Shown: positions 7,901 through 10,925 of the stretch, piece after piece | How the letters are laid out: each line of letters begins with the position of its first letter | Position numbering within the stretch: the first letter of the stretch is position 1 | Assembly: GCA_002737105.1 (NCBI GenBank) | Contig: NSHO01000050.1 | Span: forward strand, 1 to 10,925 | Reading direction: 5' to 3' | Length of the DNA: 10,925 nucleotides | Source: Flavobacteriales bacterium | GTDB lineage: Bacteria; Bacteroidota; Bacteroidia; Flavobacteriales; Flavobacteriaceae | The notes under the pieces: generated by a model | The model's database searches: none | What the model was told of the DNA's origin: nothing | Seen by the model: only the letters and a program-made list of their open reading frames with translations | Program-made: the position numbers and the translations under genes

Positions 7901-8403
7901 TTTTTGAGTTGTTGCGTAGTATAATTTCCTTGCAAGTTGATGTTCAAAATAGGCACTTCTTCTGAAATATTGATGTTGAAAACATTGGGTTCAACTTTAC
8001 TTCCATTGTCCAAATTGGGCCAATCGGTTTTGGCTTTCGATTGGTCAACCTTATCTTTTATTAAAACTTTTGCTTCTTCAATCGAAATTTTTTGATCAAA
8101 CTCAACGATAATCATCCCGTAATCTTGAAAAGAGCTAGAAATAACTTTATCAACTCCCGAAATGTTTTTAAACTGATCTTCTAAGGGTTTTATCACTAAT
8201 TTCTCCACATCCTCGGCAGAATTACCCGGAAAAATCGATGATACAAATATTTTATTTTCTAATATTTCAGGGAAATCTTCTCTTGGCATATTGATGTACG
8301 CTATGGTTCCCATGACAACAATGATTAGTGTCAAGATATAAACCGTTATACGGTTGTCGACGGCCCAGCTTGATATTCCGAATTCTTTATTTTTGTGTTC
8401 CAT
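4936..8403 (-). CDS. RND-family (HAE1-like) efflux transporter, inner-membrane pump
   Basis: This is the proton-driven pump of a tripartite export complex; substrates (drugs, detergents, lipids or metabolites) cannot be told from sequence. I start it at the ATG at 8403 (MEHKNKEFG), giving 1155 residues. The frame extends to a TTG at 8424, but that extension lies in repeat sequence. TM1 is at about 19-37. A first large periplasmic loop follows, then TM2-TM6 (about 347-494) with LGLLVDDGIVVVDNV, where Asp411-Asp412 match the AcrB TM4 relay pair. A second periplasmic loop (about 612-945) precedes TM8-TM12, with the TM10 relay lysine in GIVVKNGIVL (Lys1018). The relay is HAE1-like, not heavy-metal type. 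The length exceeds AcrB (about 1050): two extra hydrophobic stretches lie at about 514-532 and 540-560, and the TM11-TM12 loop is longer (about 1084-1109). It is the last gene of the operon, 80 bp after the adaptor gene, and its start context is ACTAAAAATATG. Confidence 0.95.
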   Translation of the reverse strand: MEHKNKEFGISSWAVDNRITVYILTLIIVVMGTIAYINMPREDFPEILENKIFVSSIFPGNSAEDVEKLVIKPLEDQFKNISGVDKVISSSFQDYGMIIVEFDQKISIEEAKVLIKDKVDQSKAKTDWPNLDNGSKVEPNVFNINISEEVPILNINLQGNYTTQQLKKYGEYLQDEIENVPEVKKVDILGVDDKEVEIAIDVFKMSAAKVSFDDIQNAVKYENMTLSGGNLISQGSRNNIRIVGEISNPEQLNNIIVKSYGGTVYLKDIAVVSFKEKEKTTYARESGQEVVMLNVKKRSGQNMISAIDQVKEIVKTAQEKVLPKDLSLKMTNDQSDSVEHQVNELSNHIIFGIILVMIVLMFTMGLRNSLFVGAAIPLSMLMAFAILSAFGFTLNTMVLFGLVMGLGLLVDDGIVVVDNVFANMRKGMDRVQASKIGIGEIAWPVISSTATTLAAFIPLALWPGTVGKFMIYFPITLSCVLGASLFVAMVINAAMTGGFMDIEDRNISKVAIKKYSIIFLASGLLFAVPGYISDTTWMRAIGHLLLISLGLIWLYYIKLYQWTQDFQHSFFPRLEKKYQVFLGKILTGKRAVISLGVIVFLLFFSFVLLGIFPREVLFFPNNVPKQNIVYIEYPQGTDISKTNKATLFVEKQVIEVLKKYVDKKTNENFLAESIVSQVGMGAGNPNVDVGNQSETPYKGKVTVNFVEFNLRRGIDTNDILEEIRAKVKNIAGAKITVEKDAAGPPSGYPISLQLSGTNYDQMLVEADKVITFINAKNIPGIEKLNIDVNKESPELEMKIDRVGVGSLGATTGQVGYTMRRAIYGQEISKYKEGKDDYDITMRLQEDQRKNESVLFNQPVTFRNQNNGQIIQVPISAISKTEKKYTFNQIKRKDSKRVITIYSNVLTGANGDGITKEIEADLKTSNYKMAGDITYSFSGEQEQQKKDSSFLFGALLLALASITIIIVLQFNSISKTVVIMFTVLLSFSGVFYGYIFFSMDFVILMTMMGIIALSGIVVKNGIVLMDFFVLLLDEKVAQKKLRSHDDLTIAEIKEVIITSGKSRLRPVLLTALTAILGLIPLAIGLNFDFFGLVTDLNPHLYMGGDNVIFWAPLAWTIIFGLTYATVLTLVMVPVMFYLVKRVKYWLRDRKTTIIIN

Positions 8404-8410
8404 ATTTTTA

Positions 8411-8474
8411 GTTTCAGGTTTCAAGTTTAAAGTTTAAGCGTTTTGAGAACAACTTGAAACCTTAAACTTGAAAC
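8411..8474. repeat. Inverted pair of GTTTMAR heptanucleotide repeats forming a hairpin
   Basis: On the plus strand, 8411-8438 is four consecutive 7-base units: GTTTCAG, GTTTCAA, GTTTAAA, GTTTAAG. On the minus strand, reading from 8474 down to 8453, come GTTTCAA, GTTTAAG, GTTTCAA and a final G. The two blocks pair (8418-8438 with 8453-8474, with one mismatch and one bulge) around a 14-base loop (8439-8452). The element nearly fills the gap between the adaptor stop (8484) and the pump ATG (8403) and would be in the operon mRNA. It lacks a T-tract, so it looks like a processing, stability or translation-modulating structure, or simply a dispersed repeat, and not a terminator. Confidence 0.8.
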
Positions 8475-8483
8475 ATTTATATT

Positions 8484-9623
8484 TTAGAAATTAAGTTTCG
8501 TTCCTTCGGCAATTACATTCAATCCTTCAGCCACAATCACATCTGAAGTTTTTAAACCTGATAGTATTTCAGTACCATTTTCTGAAGATTGACCTATTTT
8601 CACGATTACTTTTTTTGCCACACCTTTTTTACCATTAATATTAGTGGCGATAAATACAAATTTATTGTTTTCCCCATCTTCTTGTACCACATTTGTAGGA
8701 ACTACGATAGCGTTACTTATTGCATAATCAATAATTTTAAGTTGCGCCACTTGGTTTGGTCGTAGTAAATTATCTGGATTAGGTACGCTAACTTCAATAC
8801 CAAAACTTCTATTGCTTGGGTTAATAAAACTAGCTACCTGACGCACTTTCCCTTTATAGGTTTTACCTAAAGACGTTAAGAAAACATCTACAGCTGTTCC
8901 AACTTTTAACTTCCCAATATAAGTTTCAGGAACGGTAGTAGAAACATACATATTTGATAAATTTACGATACGCATTAAACCTTGTGGGTTTGAAGAAACT
9001 ACTTGCCCTCTTTCCACAAAAACCTCATCAATAGTTCCCGAAAATGGTGCACGAATTACTGTTTTTGCAACTTGTGCTCTCATTTGTGCGACCGATTTTT
9101 GAGCCGAAATCATTTGTGCTTGCGCTTGTAAAAACTGAATTTCAGAGCCGATTTTTTTGTCCCACAGGTTTTTTTGTCTTTCAAAAGTGGTTTTTGCTAA
9201 AGCATATTGGTTTTCAATACTGGCCAATTGCTGACTCATTCCGGCATCGTCAACTTTACCAAGAATTTGTCCTTTTGAAACAAGTTGCCCAGCTTTTACA
9301 TTTAAAATGGTTAACGTTCCGCTGAATTCAGGTTGTACTAAAATATTATCTTTAGTATTTACATTTCCTTGAATTTCTAAATAATGATTAAAAACAGTGT
9401 CTTTTAGCGTTATTACAGATACTAATGCTTCTGTTTCTGGTGTTTTATTGCCATTAAGTAGCGCGGCATCAATTTTTTCTAATTCTGACTGAATGGTTGC
9501 TTTTCTATTTTTTAATTCCGTAATATTTTTATCTTTAATTAAATCTTCGGTAGATTTTTCTCCACATGCTATCAGTAAAAAACTGGCGGCAATAAGTACT
9601 AATTTTTTCATATCTAATTTCAT
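8484..9623 (-). CDS. RND efflux periplasmic adaptor (membrane-fusion lipoprotein)
   Basis: This is the 379-residue adaptor that bridges the inner-membrane pump and the outer-membrane channel. The N-terminus is a lipoprotein signal (MKKLVLIAASFLLIACGEK) with lipobox L-I-A-C and Cys20 as the predicted lipidated residue. A charged helical segment (about 24-58) follows. The lipoyl half-motifs are around VQPEFSGTLTILNVKAGQLV (96-115) and VIRAPFSGTIDEVFVERGQVV (189-209), separated by an alpha-hairpin (about 130-185). Then come a beta-barrel domain (about 225-295; RPNQVAQLKI is the typical adaptor motif) and a membrane-proximal C-terminal domain (VVPTNVV onward). Two starts are possible: ATG at 9623, 6 bp after the channel gene stop and preceded by ACTAAAAATAA, or ATG at 9611 giving MKKLVLI. 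I keep the longer one for its start context, though the second gives the more standard signal peptide. It lies between the channel and pump genes in one operon. Confidence 0.95.
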   Translation of the reverse strand: MKLDMKKLVLIAASFLLIACGEKSTEDLIKDKNITELKNRKATIQSELEKIDAALLNGNKTPETEALVSVITLKDTVFNHYLEIQGNVNTKDNILVQPEFSGTLTILNVKAGQLVSKGQILGKVDDAGMSQQLASIENQYALAKTTFERQKNLWDKKIGSEIQFLQAQAQMISAQKSVAQMRAQVAKTVIRAPFSGTIDEVFVERGQVVSSNPQGLMRIVNLSNMYVSTTVPETYIGKLKVGTAVDVFLTSLGKTYKGKVRQVASFINPSNRSFGIEVSVPNPDNLLRPNQVAQLKIIDYAISNAIVVPTNVVQEDGENNKFVFIATNINGKKGVAKKVIVKIGQSSENGTEILSGLKTSDVIVAEGLNVIAEGTKLNF

Positions 9624-9629
9624 TTATTT

Positions 9630-10925
9630 TTAGTTAACTAATTTTTCTAAAGTTGCTTTTTTATTGATGATTTCTATCATTGCTTGTAATGCCTCTTGCT
9701 GGGCTGAATATAATTGTTTTTGCGCTTCAGCAAAGTCAAAACTTGAAGACAAACCTTCTTTAAATTTTATTTGTTGTTTGGTTTCAATTCGTTCTGCTAA
9801 TTTTAAATTAGCTTGGGCATTATTATATTGGTTGATGCTATATTCATAATCGCTTTTAGCTTTTTGATATTGCAATTTTAATTTTTGTTCTGTTTCTGTA
9901 AGTTGTGTTCTTGATTTTTCTAATTCAATTTTTGCTTGTTGAACTTTAGAATTTCTGCCGCCACTACTAAAAATTGGCACATTTAATCCCAAACCAACAT
10001 TTGAAAAATTATTCCATTTTTGAGACCCATCCATAAAAGTAAAACCGTTGGAAAAGGAATTATAACCAAAATTAACTTGTGCGCCTAAAGATGGCAAACC
10101 TTTGCTTTTTTCTAGTTTTACCGATAGTTGTTTGTTTTCTTCTACATTTTTACCAATTTTATAATCAATATTTTCGTTTACATTAAATTCGGAAACTAAT
10201 AATTGTAAATCGATGTTGTTTTGCGTTAAATTACTTAATTTTTCAGTTAATACAATTGTATCGTCTACATTAATTCCTAGTAATAATTTTACCATGTTTA
10301 AGGCAATAACCCTTTGCTTGGTTACATTTTCCAAAGCGTTATTTACAGAATTTAAGGTAATTTGAAGTTGTTCAATAGTTTCTTCTTCAATCAATCCATT
10401 TTTATAAATTTCTTTTGTATCTGATAGAATTTTTTCTAAAACAATCTTGTTTTTATTGATAATTAAAATGCTTTCATCTGCTAAGAGTACATTCCCATAA
10501 GAATTAATTACAATTTCTTTAATTTCTTGATTGGTTTTAACTTTTGCGTTTTCAGAAATTTTTAGATAAGTTTTTGCAGATTGCAAGCCTACCAAATATG
10601 ACCCATCAAAAATAAGTTGACTCAAAGTCAAATTTCCAATGGCTGTATGTTTGGTGCCAAAAGCCAATAATGTAATGTCATTTGGATTTGCCGAAGGATT
10701 AAAAGCATTAGCCGCTGCACCTTGTTTGGTAAATTCAAACGTATTCTGATAATTTACTGAACCATTTATTTGTGGTAATCCCAAAGTGGTAATTTCCCAT
10801 TTTTTCTGATTCGCAAGTTCTAAATCCCTATTTGCGTTTACTACGCTATAATTGTTCTTTTGGGCTAGTTCAATTGCTTGGTTTAAAGTAAAAGTAGCTG
10901 TTTCTGATTGCGAAAAAGCGAGTGT
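9630..10925 (-). CDS. TolC-family outer-membrane efflux channel, 5' end outside the window
   Basis: This is the outer-membrane channel of the tripartite exporter. The frame stays open to the right edge, giving 431 visible residues; an apparent start at 10784 is an internal TTG and not the real one. The visible protein begins TLAFSQSETATFTLNQAIEL, the end of a signal peptide followed by the first helix of an outer-membrane efflux protein domain, so only about 15-20 codons are missing. The two strand-forming repeats are visible as LTLSQLIFDG (about 99-108) and GLGLNVPIFSSGGR (about 311-324), each followed by long Lys/Glu/Gln-rich helices of the periplasmic tunnel. Visible residues end with EAQKQLYSAQQEALQAMIEI and KATLEKLVN, typical of the family. 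The length fits a normal member. It is the first gene of the operon in this window; any promoter or regulator lies beyond the edge. Confidence 0.95.
   Translation of the reverse strand, partial: TLAFSQSETATFTLNQAIELAQKNNYSVVNANRDLELANQKKWEITTLGLPQINGSVNYQNTFEFTKQGAAANAFNPSANPNDITLLAFGTKHTAIGNLTLSQLIFDGSYLVGLQSAKTYLKISENAKVKTNQEIKEIVINSYGNVLLADESILIINKNKIVLEKILSDTKEIYKNGLIEEETIEQLQITLNSVNNALENVTKQRVIALNMVKLLLGINVDDTIVLTEKLSNLTQNNIDLQLLVSEFNVNENIDYKIGKNVEENKQLSVKLEKSKGLPSLGAQVNFGYNSFSNGFTFMDGSQKWNNFSNVGLGLNVPIFSSGGRNSKVQQAKIELEKSRTQLTETEQKLKLQYQKAKSDYEYSINQYNNAQANLKLAERIETKQQIKFKEGLSSSFDFAEAQKQLYSAQQEALQAMIEIINKKATLEKLVN

Noticed and set aside
8404..8424. N-terminal extension of the RND pump from a TTG at 8424
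   Set aside because: The seven added residues come from heptamer-repeat DNA, TTG is a rare start, and the ATG at 8403 has the same A-rich leader as neighbouring genes and gives a normal RND N-terminus.
8418..8474. Terminator between adaptor and pump genes
   Set aside because: The hairpin is AT-rich, imperfect and has no T-tract on the minus strand, and termination there would separate the pump from its adaptor.
10782..10784. TTG start for the TolC-like protein
   Set aside because: The frame is open to the window edge and the 47 codons upstream encode the usual signal-peptide end and first helix of the family.

Overview
The window looks like ordinary chromosomal DNA from a member of the Bacteroidota, most likely a flavobacterium (Flavobacterium or a close relative). 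The evidence is low GC content, A-rich start-codon contexts with no Shine-Dalgarno sequence, a TAnnTTTG-type promoter box, a fused MurF-alanine racemase, and protein sequences that read as flavobacterial throughout. It contains no phage, insertion sequence, CRISPR array, RNA gene or defence system that I can recognise.

Left part (1-1153, minus strand): the first 34 codons of rsmI, a 16S rRNA ribose methyltransferase, preceded in transcription by an uncharacterised, very acidic 322-residue protein. That protein has a charged helical N-terminus, a low-complexity Glu-rich middle and a compact C-terminal domain. A 15-bp inverted repeat spans the gap between these two genes. The 236-bp gap at 1154-1389 separates this pair from divergent genes and probably carries promoters in both directions.

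Middle part (1390-4880, plus strand): tdk (thymidine kinase), a murF-alr fusion (cell-wall precursor ligase plus alanine racemase) and mscL (mechanosensitive channel), with gaps of 44 and 48 bp. They could be one transcription unit. It ends at a strong hairpin (4888-4921) that can terminate transcription from both sides.

Right part (4936-10925, minus strand): a complete-looking tripartite RND efflux operon, transcribed right to left in the order outer-membrane TolC-like channel (5' end outside the window), lipoprotein membrane-fusion adaptor, and RND inner-membrane pump. Proton-relay residues are visible in the pump, which also has two extra hydrophobic segments and a long TM11-TM12 loop compared with AcrB. 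The 80-bp gap between adaptor and pump holds a heptanucleotide repeat (GTTTMAR) present in both orientations, which folds into a long hairpin.

No new multi-gene system was found. The points most worth a second look are the acidic 322-residue protein, loss of the zinc-ligand cysteines in thymidine kinase, the heptamer-repeat hairpin inside the efflux operon and the extra membrane segments of the pump.
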